Positions 42,467 through 52,352 of a DNA stretch of 64,000 bases are shown here, in pieces. Every line of letters starts with the position of its first letter. Within the stretch, counting starts at the first letter, position 1. This DNA comes from Flectonema sp. DT1601 (lineage: Eukaryota > Euglenozoa > Diplonemea > Diplonemida > Diplonemidae): contig OZ025812.1 of assembly GCA_964019425.1 (NCBI GenBank), positions 434,001-498,000 of the forward strand, in the 5' to 3' direction. Position numbers and translations under genes: made by a program. The notes beneath the pieces are model-generated. The model saw only the letters and a list, made by a program, of their open reading frames with translations. It did no database searches and had not been told where the DNA came from.

Positions 42467-45400
42467 TCAACAAACAACACTCGTGAGTTGAGCTAACCTT
42501 CGTGATTCGCCCATCGGTGGTACTGGCTGTTTAACAATACAGCAATCGGCAGAAAGCTGCGGAAGAGTTGGGTTCAAAGGTTCTCCCGGAACGGACTCGG
42601 CGATACCAATCCACTCGACCGCCTTGCGACTATTTGATATGTTATTAGTATTCCATTTACTTCGTATTTCTGGTAAACCAGGTGATCGAGAACTCCGTTC
42701 AAAGTTACTTCCGGAGAGCATTCCTTCAACTCGATCTTTTGAGATGCCGAGTGTTAGTTGTTTAACGAAATTATTATTTCGAATAACTTCACGAGGACTG
42801 TCTATCTTTAAAGGATCCATCAGTTGTGGATAAGTTGGTTCAGGGGCATCAACAAAGCGACGAGTTACTACAGGTTTAGAAACTTCAATAAATCTACTCG
42901 GTACTTTACTTCTACACCTACCAGTTGCTGTCGTTCCGATTATGAAAGAACGATGACTTGGCATACAACAAGAAGTTGTCTGCTTCATCTGAAATCGTTT
43001 TACGTCCCAGTTGGTGACTTCACTTTGTATCTCTCGCCGAAGTCCTTCGATGTAGAACCTGAGGAGTTGCTGAAGTCTCCTACTTTTGAGTATTCGATTC
43101 CGGTAGCTTCTTGCGCTGCTGTCAAAATCATCTCCTTCGAGTGATGTTTCATCAAATATCGGAGTCAGAAGGCATTCAGCAGTTCGCCAGGCCTTCTTCA
43201 GATTAATATCTCCCCAAGTTCCGGGTTTCCATCGCGACTTTCTAAGTGCACGGGGTGGTACTTTCGCTGTCCCAAAAGAGGTACTTCCCCGTAATGTGAG
43301 AAGCAGTAGAGGAGTTCCTGGTAATATAGATGTCGCATGTAAGTGTCTTATGGCTGTCCTAGCAGCCTCATGAGAATTGAACTTTACTATCACAACATCA
43401 GGCGGGTCAAAGTTACGAATCCTCTCATCTGATGACATCCTCCTGCAAAGACTATTTCCTTGACTCCAAAGAGCGCGTTCCTTCTCACCCTCGAGAGGCT
43501 GAAATCGAACTTCACCGACCTGTCCAAAAACGGACATCATCCCTCTCACAGTTTCCTCTCTGGCAGCACCTTCGGGTAGAATCAAATTCCTAATTTCAAC
43601 TGCCGTAGAATTTCGAATATCTATCTCCCGAAGACGTCGAAGTCGCTTGAGTTCGTCCCGACGTTGGACAGAAGGGGAAGGTCGGGGAACTTGTAGGGGA
43701 ATGGCATTGCGGCGATAAGGGACAGCTGGGCTGCTGGTCGGGAGAAGGTCGTCCTCTTCGTTTCCGTGTTGAAGTACGACATTTGTGTGTTCGGCATGTG
43801 TGTGTTTTTTATCAACAACAACAAGCTTGTGAAGATGAGACACAGGTCGTGATCCACTCGCACTACTGGAGCCTTCCGAAAGTACTGAAGTTGAAGACCC
43901 GGAGCTTGAAGTCTCAGAGCACAGCTCATCCGTATTGTCTGAGTTGAACGAAGCGTTTCTGTGAACAACTAGCGGATCCGCGGGATCAGCTTCCTCAGCA
44001 TCTTCTGACTTCTCTGCCCTCTCTTCTTCTCCTTCGGGTAATTCTGACTCAGCAGGTGATTTAATAAGTTCCGGATTTGGTAATCGATCGACCTCTCCCG
44101 TGTGGTCTACAACATCAACCTCTTCTCCTTCTGAAGAAGCCATCAGTTTCATTGTAATAGTATCGAGTGTTATGTATTTTGACAGACGAACTGCAACAAC
44201 TGTGAATTCGATATTTTCAGGAATCAGTCCCCTGTTTCCATACAATTTATGAGCTTTTGATTTATCAGAAACTTCCTCAAAACGATCGAATATATGAAAG
44301 ACTCCATTATGTTTTGGGATCTCTAAGTCACCAATTCCAACTAATTGTAAACGTCTTGGTAAAGATTCACAAACTAAAGATTCAAGTTCAGCAACAATAC
44401 AATTGCGAGGAAGAGTTGGATACTTACTTTTGACTTCTGAGCTGCTGAGAACTTTCCAATTTCGTTCTAGTTCCATTGAGCATCTGTTGCTTTGTGCTGC
44501 CGCTGTGCTCAAAATGGAGTGATTTTTTACTTCATCAGTTTCAAGAAGTGAATTTATCGACGACTGCGGCTGTTTCAATGACCCACAAGCCTGACAACGG
44601 TTTACTGAGGGACTATGTGTCTCCCCGCAAGTACATTTCCATCGATTCCCCAACTGGACTGTTTCTGATACTGCTGACATAATTCGATGGAATCTGCTAC
44701 TCCGTTTTTCTTTTTGCGTGGAAAACTCAGTTCCCAATTGTTTCAGCCTCGCTTTCGCTATATCGACAGCCGTCTGTTGCACTGCTTCCTCACCCGGAGA
44801 GAATATCTCTAACATGGGGCTTCCTGTTCTCAGTTTGGAACGGAATGATAACGCTTTCTGCGGTTTTACTTGTTTTGGAATATCGTCATCAGGTTCTGAT
44901 CCTGAACTTTCACAACCCTCACTCGTAATCTGAATGATACCCTCGTAATCTGATGCGAGTGGAACTTTTGGTGTCGGTTTTGAAAAAGTAGACAAGTCAC
45001 GTGTTGATGTTTCTGGCAGTTCTTCTTCAGGTGTGTTGATCTCAAAGTCGTTTACTGTAGTGTTTGATTGAGTGGATTCATCATCAGAGTAATCTTCTTC
45101 ATGGAATGCTATCAGAACGTCTTCAGGAGCATTGCTACTGTCAGTTGATTGATTCCCAAATTGAAACCTCTTCAACCCGGATACTTGTTGCCCCAACTTC
45201 TCTTCCCAGTTACGGTCAGCAATCTCCATCACCTTATCGACCATTTGACTTCGCTTCCGTTCTTTTTGTTGTTCCTTTGCAACTTTTGTGGCGGCCTCCT
45301 GAATCTCCGACTCGAGTTGAAGTTGCTGGTAGGCGAGTTGTTCTCGTGAGAAAGTTGACTTTCGAGAAGTGATTTTAAAGGATTTTGGTGTCGAGGGATC

Positions 45401-46477
45401 TGATGTCTGATGTATGCAGGCCGTCGCATCGATAGCGATGTCGTAAGATTCTGATGAGACTACAGAGTCAACATCATTGAGAGGGAACACAGAAGCAACC
45501 TGGTAGTTTAACAAGTCAGATAATTGTGTTTTTGCTGCTTCAATGGACTCTACTGATCCCCGAAATGATATTTCGATATCATTCATGACTGCCATCATTG
45601 AGATGTCTACACCATTTGACTTCGCGAGGTCAGGAGCGCATTGCGTCACCCGCGTCAATTTGATCTTCGGAACTATCAGCGTCAGAACCATCTTCTCTTC
45701 CATGACAGCGGTACAATCACTGTCACCATCACCATCAGTGTCGCTTGAATCTTCCTTTTGGGCGCCTTTCCATTTCGTGCTAAAAAGTGCTGCCGAAGAA
45801 GACCGTCTCCTCATCGAACCCAACACGTTTTGAATTCTAATCTGCTGCTGCTGTTTCCGTCTTTCCTCAGGATCTTCCAACAGAGCAACTCGAAGAGAAC
45901 TCTTCTTCCTCCCAGCTGCGAATGCCCGCATCGCATTTTCAACAGCCTGCTTTGACATTGTGTCCCTCCGAGATGTTGAGGAACGTGTTAAGATATCGAA
46001 GGTCTCTTTTTCTTTTTGCCGTCGTTGCTTTGCTTCCTCGAGTACCTCAGCCTCCTTCTTATCGACGTAGTTTGTGATCGCAGAATTAGCTTCCACAGCT
46101 TCCATTCCTTCTAATGTGAGCCCAAGACGGTTTAGAACTGTTGACGCAGATACTGCTGGTGACTTCTTCGATTTTCCGTTATTTCGTACTCCAAATCTAA
46201 TCTTTTCCTCTCTGGTTCTTCTTGTTACTCGCGGGGCATAAAAAACTGAAGATGGTGGCGGCGGCATTACCCGATGAGATTCCAAACTCCTTTCTAAAGG
46301 CTCCAATCGAAGTACCGTCTTCCCATTTTCAATACTAAATAAGTTCTGTCGATGCTCTTCGCTTACAACTTCCTTCTGCGGAGAAATCAGTGCAGCTGTC
46401 GGTAGCTGTTGGACATGTGGGCTGCTCATGTGCTTCCGCAATAGCTCAACATTTCTCCGACCGGCATCCTTTCGCAT
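42467..46477 (-). CDS. Large RNA-binding protein: KH-like region, RanBP2-type zinc finger, RRM
   Basis: 1336 aa from ATG at 46477, two bases after a superb acceptor (TTATTCTTTCTATCAG); the in-frame codons further upstream would be removed by splicing. Order: Arg/Lys-rich helical N-terminus (to about 230), a KH-like fold at about 262-325 (KMVLTLIVPKIK ... SIEAAKTQLSDLL) without a GxxG loop, an acidic linker, a RanBP2-type zinc finger with Trp613, Cys615, Cys617, Asn626, Cys628 and Cys631 (CxC in place of CxxC), a Ser-rich acidic region, and an RRM at about 960-1064 (STAVEIRNLILPEGA; VVIVKFNSHEAARTAIRHL). The tail contains many SxxR patches. Likely binds single-stranded RNA in mRNA processing or control; partner unknown. 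Confidence 0.8.
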   Translation of the reverse strand: MRKDAGRRNVELLRKHMSSPHVQQLPTAALISPQKEVVSEEHRQNLFSIENGKTVLRLEPLERSLESHRVMPPPPSSVFYAPRVTRRTREEKIRFGVRNNGKSKKSPAVSASTVLNRLGLTLEGMEAVEANSAITNYVDKKEAEVLEEAKQRRQKEKETFDILTRSSTSRRDTMSKQAVENAMRAFAAGRKKSSLRVALLEDPEERRKQQQQIRIQNVLGSMRRRSSSAALFSTKWKGAQKEDSSDTDGDGDSDCTAVMEEKMVLTLIVPKIKLTRVTQCAPDLAKSNGVDISMMAVMNDIEISFRGSVESIEAAKTQLSDLLNYQVASVFPLNDVDSVVSSESYDIAIDATACIHQTSDPSTPKSFKITSRKSTFSREQLAYQQLQLESEIQEAATKVAKEQQKERKRSQMVDKVMEIADRNWEEKLGQQVSGLKRFQFGNQSTDSSNAPEDVLIAFHEEDYSDDESTQSNTTVNDFEINTPEEELPETSTRDLSTFSKPTPKVPLASDYEGIIQITSEGCESSGSEPDDDIPKQVKPQKALSFRSKLRTGSPMLEIFSPGEEAVQQTAVDIAKARLKQLGTEFSTQKEKRSSRFHRIMSAVSETVQLGNRWKCTCGETHSPSVNRCQACGSLKQPQSSINSLLETDEVKNHSILSTAAAQSNRCSMELERNWKVLSSSEVKSKYPTLPRNCIVAELESLVCESLPRRLQLVGIGDLEIPKHNGVFHIFDRFEEVSDKSKAHKLYGNRGLIPENIEFTVVAVRLSKYITLDTITMKLMASSEGEEVDVVDHTGEVDRLPNPELIKSPAESELPEGEEERAEKSEDAEEADPADPLVVHRNASFNSDNTDELCSETSSSGSSTSVLSEGSSSASGSRPVSHLHKLVVVDKKHTHAEHTNVVLQHGNEEDDLLPTSSPAVPYRRNAIPLQVPRPSPSVQRRDELKRLRRLREIDIRNSTAVEIRNLILPEGAAREETVRGMMSVFGQVGEVRFQPLEGEKERALWSQGNSLCRRMSSDERIRNFDPPDVVIVKFNSHEAARTAIRHLHATSILPGTPLLLLTLRGSTSFGTAKVPPRALRKSRWKPGTWGDINLKKAWRTAECLLTPIFDETSLEGDDFDSSARSYRNRILKSRRLQQLLRFYIEGLRREIQSEVTNWDVKRFQMKQTTSCCMPSHRSFIIGTTATGRCRSKVPSRFIEVSKPVVTRRFVDAPEPTYPQLMDPLKIDSPREVIRNNNFVKQLTLGISKDRVEGMLSGSNFERSSRSPGLPEIRSKWNTNNISNSRKAVEWIGIAESVPGEPLNPTLPQLSADCCIVKQPVPPMGESRRLAQLTSVVC

Positions 46478-46695
46478 GTCTGATAGAAAGAATAAATTAA
46501 CAGTATTATCATAAGATAAAGTAATTGTTTCAGGATTCAGATAGTCTTGACAGACAGTCAAAAAAGAAGCTTTTTTTTTGTTTCTTAATTAAATACATTT
46601 TATAACGTTTTATCCGTGTAAATAATTCAAAGCTTTCTGTTTGAGTATCGTCATCTGTTGGTAGTGGTAAGACATTTCAAAGCTGCGAAGCTTTA

Positions 46696-48453
46696 TCACA
46701 ACATAAGTGCAATCATTAAAGGAGTGATAAATAGGCAAACTAAAACTGATGAGCCGCCGCTATTCCCAAAAGATGGTGTTGTCGTACATTCCGTTGTATC
46801 TGTTAAGTTACCAGCTGAGTTGTATTCTTGTAACGCATCCCAGAAATCACAACTGTGGGTAGTTGCCGTGTAATTTTCTTTATTTTGTGAGGAATTACCA
46901 GTAAAGACAAGAGTAACTTGATTATTTTTATCAAAAGTGGTCCAAACAGTGCCACTTGATAGTATTGGCTGCTGACCCTTTGCAAAACTTCCGAAAGCTG
47001 CAGAAATATCTGCCGACAACTTTATTTCTTCAGCACTAAATTCGACCAAGGGATTATTATTATAGATCTGTGCCCACGTGAAAACCAGATCACCGCCATG
47101 GCAAGTTTTTCCATGACATTCAGGATCACTTGTCCAGACAGCCTCTGAAAATGACATCGGGTGATCCACTTCATACAAATAGATAGGTGACTTCCTATCA
47201 CAATCTTTAGCAATGTTATAAACAACCCTCCTTGATGGACACGCAAAGACGTACTCAGTTGCTACTTGAGAAGCAGCCAATCGATTGTCTGTTGAAGTTG
47301 GATATTTGTTACTAACAGAAATAGACTTGTCCAGTCCAAATATCGCATACAGCATCCCTGTATATAAAACTGACGGCATCGGTACTCCAGAACCAAGTAA
47401 TCCTCTGATAGCTCCATAAAGATATATTATTCCTTCATGTTTAGTTGTTCCAACTATAATTGGTTTGTCTTGAATTTGACCACTGAGCCAGGCTTCAGTT
47501 GGATTCTTAACTTTCCCAGTAGTATTTCCAACATTAGGTGTCCAAGGTAAGAATGCATTAATTAGAAAGTTTGCAGCCCCAGAAGAGGTCAGCGATATCT
47601 GCAACCTCGACACGCTTGCCTGCTGTGCAATGAGAATCTCGGCTGAGGATTTATTGCGAAGGCAAGCCAAGTCTGTTTCTGCACAACCAACTTCGTTGAG
47701 GAAGAGATTCGTTAATTCCGGAGCAGTGTCTTGATTCCTGTAAGGAATACTGAAAGGATTACTTTCAACTATCGCCCTGTGGAATAAAGGATCAGATCTA
47801 CTGTTACTCAAATGTACTGCGATAGTACCTCCACCAGCTGACTGACCCCAAAGTGTTACCGACTGCGGGTTTCCTCCAAACCCTACGATGTTGTCTTTGA
47901 CCCACTCCATTGCAAGTTGCTGGTCCTCAAATCCATAGTTTCCGTGAAATTCGCTACTTGCCAACCATCCGAGTGCCCCAATTCGATAATTGACTGTCAC
48001 TATCACAACATTTTGTTTTGTTGCGTAATACGCTCCATCATAGAGTTCAGTTGCTGCGAATCCAGCAGTGAAAGCACCCCCGTGAAACCAAATCATAACT
48101 GTTAAGTTTGAAGTTGAAGTACTCTCATAAGGAGAGTAAATATTTAGATGCAGACAGTCTTCATCTTCAACAACAGGACAGGAAGGAAAAGGTAATCCAC
48201 AGCTTTGTGGGCAGCCAACAGACCTGTTAGCCTCAAGAATATTTGTCCAACTGTCTGCCTTCTGTGGACTTGCCCACCTCAATTCACCCACTGGAGGTTT
48301 CGCAAAAGGTATCCCCAGCCACTTTCTAGATCCGACATTGGCATTCTGACTCGCTACTCCTCTTACTGTCCCAGTTGTTGTTGAGATTTCAATCTCCTGC
48401 CCTGCTGCCAACACGATTGTCAACAGCACCAACAGTACTGCACTCACGACCAT
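46696..48453 (-). CDS. Secreted/GPI-anchored type-B carboxylesterase (cholinesterase family)
   Basis: 585 aa, single exon; ATG at 48453 about 14 nt after an ACGTACAG acceptor. Signal peptide 1-18 (MVVSAVLLVLLTIVLAAG). Alpha/beta-hydrolase features: oxyanion loop HGGAF (124-128), nucleophile elbow GQSAGG with Ser205, likely acid Glu340 (TTKHEG) and His452 (CHGGDLVF). EDCLHLNIYSP near 98-108 is the family's second signature, with Cys81, Cys85, Cys92 and Cys100 for disulfides. The end is a small-residue site then a hydrophobic tail with no cytosolic residues (GNSGGSSVLVCLFITPLMIA), typical of a GPI-attachment signal. It hydrolyses carboxyl esters outside the cell; the substrate cannot be told. 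The elbow has Gln where many members have Glu. Confidence 0.92.
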   Translation of the reverse strand: MVVSAVLLVLLTIVLAAGQEIEISTTTGTVRGVASQNANVGSRKWLGIPFAKPPVGELRWASPQKADSWTNILEANRSVGCPQSCGLPFPSCPVVEDEDCLHLNIYSPYESTSTSNLTVMIWFHGGAFTAGFAATELYDGAYYATKQNVVIVTVNYRIGALGWLASSEFHGNYGFEDQQLAMEWVKDNIVGFGGNPQSVTLWGQSAGGGTIAVHLSNSRSDPLFHRAIVESNPFSIPYRNQDTAPELTNLFLNEVGCAETDLACLRNKSSAEILIAQQASVSRLQISLTSSGAANFLINAFLPWTPNVGNTTGKVKNPTEAWLSGQIQDKPIIVGTTKHEGIIYLYGAIRGLLGSGVPMPSVLYTGMLYAIFGLDKSISVSNKYPTSTDNRLAASQVATEYVFACPSRRVVYNIAKDCDRKSPIYLYEVDHPMSFSEAVWTSDPECHGKTCHGGDLVFTWAQIYNNNPLVEFSAEEIKLSADISAAFGSFAKGQQPILSSGTVWTTFDKNNQVTLVFTGNSSQNKENYTATTHSCDFWDALQEYNSAGNLTDTTECTTTPSFGNSGGSSVLVCLFITPLMIALML

Positions 48454-49063
48454 TTATCTTTCGATATCTGTACGTTGATGTAATGAAATTATTCACGACT
48501 GGTGTCTCACTCAGTATTCGAAACAAAAACCTCATTTCATAAATGTTGAAGCTTCTGTTGGAAACCTGTTAGAAGGAATAAAGTAATAGAAATGTTAAAA
48601 TGCTGAAGTGTTGAATGCCATCATTTGCAAACCATCGGAAGGTGCAGGACGGGATCGTGGGGATCAAGGACGAGACGTGCCGGGCTGCTGTTCCGAAAGA
48701 ACATTCTTTTTCTCCTATTCTTTGATTTTCTTTCATTTTTTCCTCTTTTTTTTTGTATTCTTTTGGATTGTTAAAAAAATGTGCTTTTTGTAATCCTAAA
48801 TCCCCTTAAGAGAGAGGAGAGATGAAACAAAAAGCTTAGCATTACAGACATTGCTATGAGATGCAAAAAAAAAACTTCACTTTTTTCTAATGTGGAGGAT
48901 TAATCACTCTAAATACAACAACACTGTCAGTGTGGTTCTATTCTTTAGTAATTAATTAGAACCACAAGAATCCTTATATTGAGAGATTTAAAAAAAAAAA
49001 AAAAAAAGAAAGAAAACAGGATATAAGGGCGGTAATTATTGTTTTTTCTATTATTCTACCCAG

Positions 49064-49233
49064 AAGCAAACGGAAAAAGTTCCGTGTTGGACCTTCTGGT
49101 AGATTCGATGGAAATAAGTGAACTACGTAACCAAGTAATGGTGCGGGGAAATGCCTGTTTGTTGTATAAAAAAAAAAACGGTTATTTTGAAATTTGTTTT
49201 GTTTTGAGTAAACGTCCTGAAGCATCACCGTGA
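49064..49233 (+). CDS. Possible plus-strand terminal exon
   Basis: After an excellent acceptor on the plus strand (TTTTTTCTATTATTCTACCCAG, ending 49063) a frame of about 56 codons runs to TGA at 49231-49233, giving ANGKSSVLDLLVDSMEIS ... SKRPEASP. The stretch is GC-richer than the poly-A/T flanks. No upstream exon or ATG was found, and the opposite strand is open over the same bases, so this is weak. If real, it would mark a strand switch upstream of the carboxylesterase. Confidence 0.25.
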
Positions 49234-50481
49234 TAAGAACTGAAATGTAACTAAAGTCATAAAAAAAAAAAGGGAAAGTAAAAATTGTGTTTTTTTTTTC
49301 TTCGTAAAAAGAAATTATAAAAAAAAAAAGATGGGAGCGATTAATAGCAAACAGAACTATCTAATATAAAAAAAAACAACAAAAAAAAAAAAAAAATATT
49401 TATCTTGTGACGATTGTCTTTTGGTAGCAGTGGTGTTTTTTTTTGAAGACGTTAAAAGTGACGCCTCTATTTGACTGTTCTTTTGTTATAAATAGGTGTT
49501 GCAGAGAGGTTTAATTCCTTCGATCGACATACCAATAAAAAAAAAAAAAAAAACATAAAACAATCCTTTTTGGAAAGAAGTGAATAAAGAGAACTAATAC
49601 CCGCGGTGTCGAGGAGATCATGTGACCTCCTTGCTACGAAGTATACAGTTTCGCCTGCACAGGTAGGTACCTGAAATCAGGAAATACAATCGCAAGAAGA
49701 TCAAAGCATGTGTTGCTACAGCAACAAGATATGCCTTCGCAAGTACACCAAGAACATCACTGAAGGAAGTACTTGATATTTGTGATGTGCCTTTGGGTAT
49801 TAATTTATTGACAGGAAAATCATCGTTTTTTTTTTCTCCTGCTTTCAATGCTACCACAGTGAGTGATTAAAAAAAAAAAAAAAAATAAATAAATAAGTAA
49901 ATATAAAAAAATAACTAAATTACTGCCTTACACTTCACTCAGTTTAAAGAGTACAAATAACAACAACCGAGAAGCAAAAAACAAAAAAGATGACTTCGTA
50001 CGGCATTAAAAGAGATGGCCCGAAAACATCACAAAATCTACAGAGCCTGACAACACATGTACTTCGTCAGTAGAAAGGGTTGAGATTAAGCAGCTTAACA
50101 AGGTGAATGGGAAGCGCAGGACTGTTTCCAGCAATTTTTATTTTGACGTTTCCCCAATAGGAAGGCTTTTGTAGAAGAAAGCTGCTAATTCTTGAGCAAG
50201 CATTCCAATAAAGGGAATTTCGGGTTAAAAGCAGCTTGACGAACCAACGAAAAGCGCATCACTGCTTCTCGAAGGAGTACAATGCAATTAAAACATTCAA
50301 CATTAAGAACATTTTTAAACCGGTAACAATTACCGATAAGGGGTGGAGATAGCGAATAAAAAAAAAAAAAAAAAAAAATAGATATAAAAAAAACAAAAGA
50401 AAACAAAGCGCAAGAAGAGAATGAAAGTTTTTTCCCTCTCTATTTTTTTTTTTTATTAGTGGTCTTTCATTTCACTTGTTT

Positions 50482-50498
50482 GATAGATAGATAGATAG
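50482..50498. repeat. (GATA)4 microsatellite
   Basis: Four GATA units in intergenic DNA. Confidence 0.85.
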
Positions 50499-51018
50499 AA
50501 GTCCAGACAATAATATCTCCGTCTAGACTGCATAATAAGGTTTACACATATTGGGAGGTGAATAGATCAATACGATGACTTAAATAAGGATACCATCGAA
50601 GTCATGCTAAATTTGAAAAGAATGTTAACAAAATGCTAATAAATACTTGTTGACTTTGAGAAGCAAATATTTCGCAAGGGCTCGACCCTTCGTTGCTCAT
50701 CAGAGAGCAACAAATGTCAAAAGACAAAGGTACAAAAACTTCGCACAAAATTAAGGCACGTGAGTACTAGCAGGTCCCGTAACTGCTGACTTCTTGTAGG
50801 AAAAGTTCAGTGCATCACAGTTAATGCTGCACAAGCAGAGACGTCGATATCCGAAGCAAAATAACTATCAAGAAACTCCAGTCGTTACAAGTCTCTAATG
50901 CGGGACTACAATAATTTTTATAAAACTACTACAACCAGTTACAGTTGCAGTGTGGGGGCAAAATGCCGTTTTAGTAGTTTTTGAAAAGATATATTACTTG
51001 TTGTTTGATTGATTGATA

Positions 51019-51029
51019 TCAGGGAAGTC
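51019..51029 (+). repeat. TCAGGGAAGTC motif, copy 1
   Basis: Preceded by TTGTTGTTTGATTGATTGATA and followed by ACACTTAAGG. The 11-mer recurs exactly at 51544-51554 and 60755-60765, with a near copy at 63065-63075. All are on the plus strand after T-rich DNA, like splice acceptors. Confidence 0.6.
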
Positions 51030-51543
51030 ACACTTAAGGAAATTTGCGGGTGCCAGCCAGCAATCTCAACGGCAAGAAGACTGCCCAGGCCGATTACTCA
51101 GAGTTGATGTCGAGCGACACAACCCGTCGCTCGAAGAGCTGTAAATTTATGTGATAAGTATTTCTGCGATTAAATCTTCACCATACTCAAATGATCCCTC
51201 CGGGCACTGATTGGTTCGGCTCATGAATCGCACGAATGCGATAGTCGCCAAGTTTAGATCCAAAAACAGTTGAGACAGAACAATTATAATAATGGAGAGG
51301 GGAAACAGAACCTTCCTTTTCCTAGACAAACCGCCTCAAGCAGAAAATTACAAGTTAGCGTGACAACCAAACAGAACTGCGAAGCTTATTCGACGCATAT
51401 GGAGTTTAACTACTTTGAGTGAGACAATTAAATCAAAGATAAGGGGAAAAAGAACTAAGGGAAGGCAGATAAAGAATGAACTACCGTGTGCAAAAAATCG
51501 CATTCGTCGGCGCTTACTAACTTTTTTCTTTTTTTTTTTTGAG

Positions 51544-51554
51544 TCAGGGAAGTC
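51544..51554 (+). repeat. TCAGGGAAGTC motif, copy 2
   Basis: Follows a T-rich tract (TTTTTTCTTTTTTTTTTTTG) and continues AAACTTCGGTATAAGCTCAC, similar to copy 4 (GAATTTCAGAAAATACTCAC). Confidence 0.6.
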
Positions 51555-52321
51555 AAACTTCGGTATAAGCTCACAGGGTAGTCATTCGGTACCACAAGAC
51601 GTGCATTGACCAGAAATACATGACTACCCGAACCCACCGCATGCACGAAGCGTAAGAGACGGCTGATTAATATCTCTTAATAACTCACATAGAAATGAAT
51701 CAAACTCAACAACATTGTTGCGTATTGTGTTGTACAAGTTAGATAAGTTAGTAGCTAGCTACCGTTTTTCACTCTCACTCACTGCTCTTTGTACCTTCTC
51801 TTCCGATTATTGATGAAACAGGGTTCTGTTCCATGACATCTGAAGAACAAACAAGAGCAATACCAACATAAGAGGAATGAATTAAATATTTTCCTAGAAG
51901 AAGCATTGCTATTTTACGAATCGGAAAACAACAGTGAGAAGATAACGTTGTCAATGATCATAGGGAAGAAAGACAGAGAGAAAAAAAAAATAGAAAAATA
52001 GGAAAAAAAAAATGGAAGAATAAAAGAACATAGGGCAATAATGAAGTTACCTTGAATATATTAAAGGTTCAACTAGCGTCATGATACATTTTAATTTTTT
52101 TCCTTCTTCTAATATTAAACAATAATGAAAAAATATAAATACTTCGCACAGATCTTCAGTTAAGGAAATTATAGTTTTATATATCGCTTTTTTTATGTGG
52201 TGGTGTCATCAGCAAACAAACTTCAGGAAAAAGTTCACAAAGGATCAGCCAGTTACAGGGACTGGCAACAACCATACATTGTACGAGAAATACAGACTCA
52301 CACAAAAAAAAAACTACCCGA

Positions 52322-52352
<31 letters not shown>

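Noticed and set aside
45064-45372. Plus-strand open frames within the large RNA-binding gene
   Set aside because: Antisense shadows of a well-supported coding region; no start context or family match.
51600-51647. CGTGCAT...ATGCACG inverted repeat as a possible tRNA acceptor stem
   Set aside because: Only 48 nt in total, too short for a tRNA; kept as a minor hairpin.
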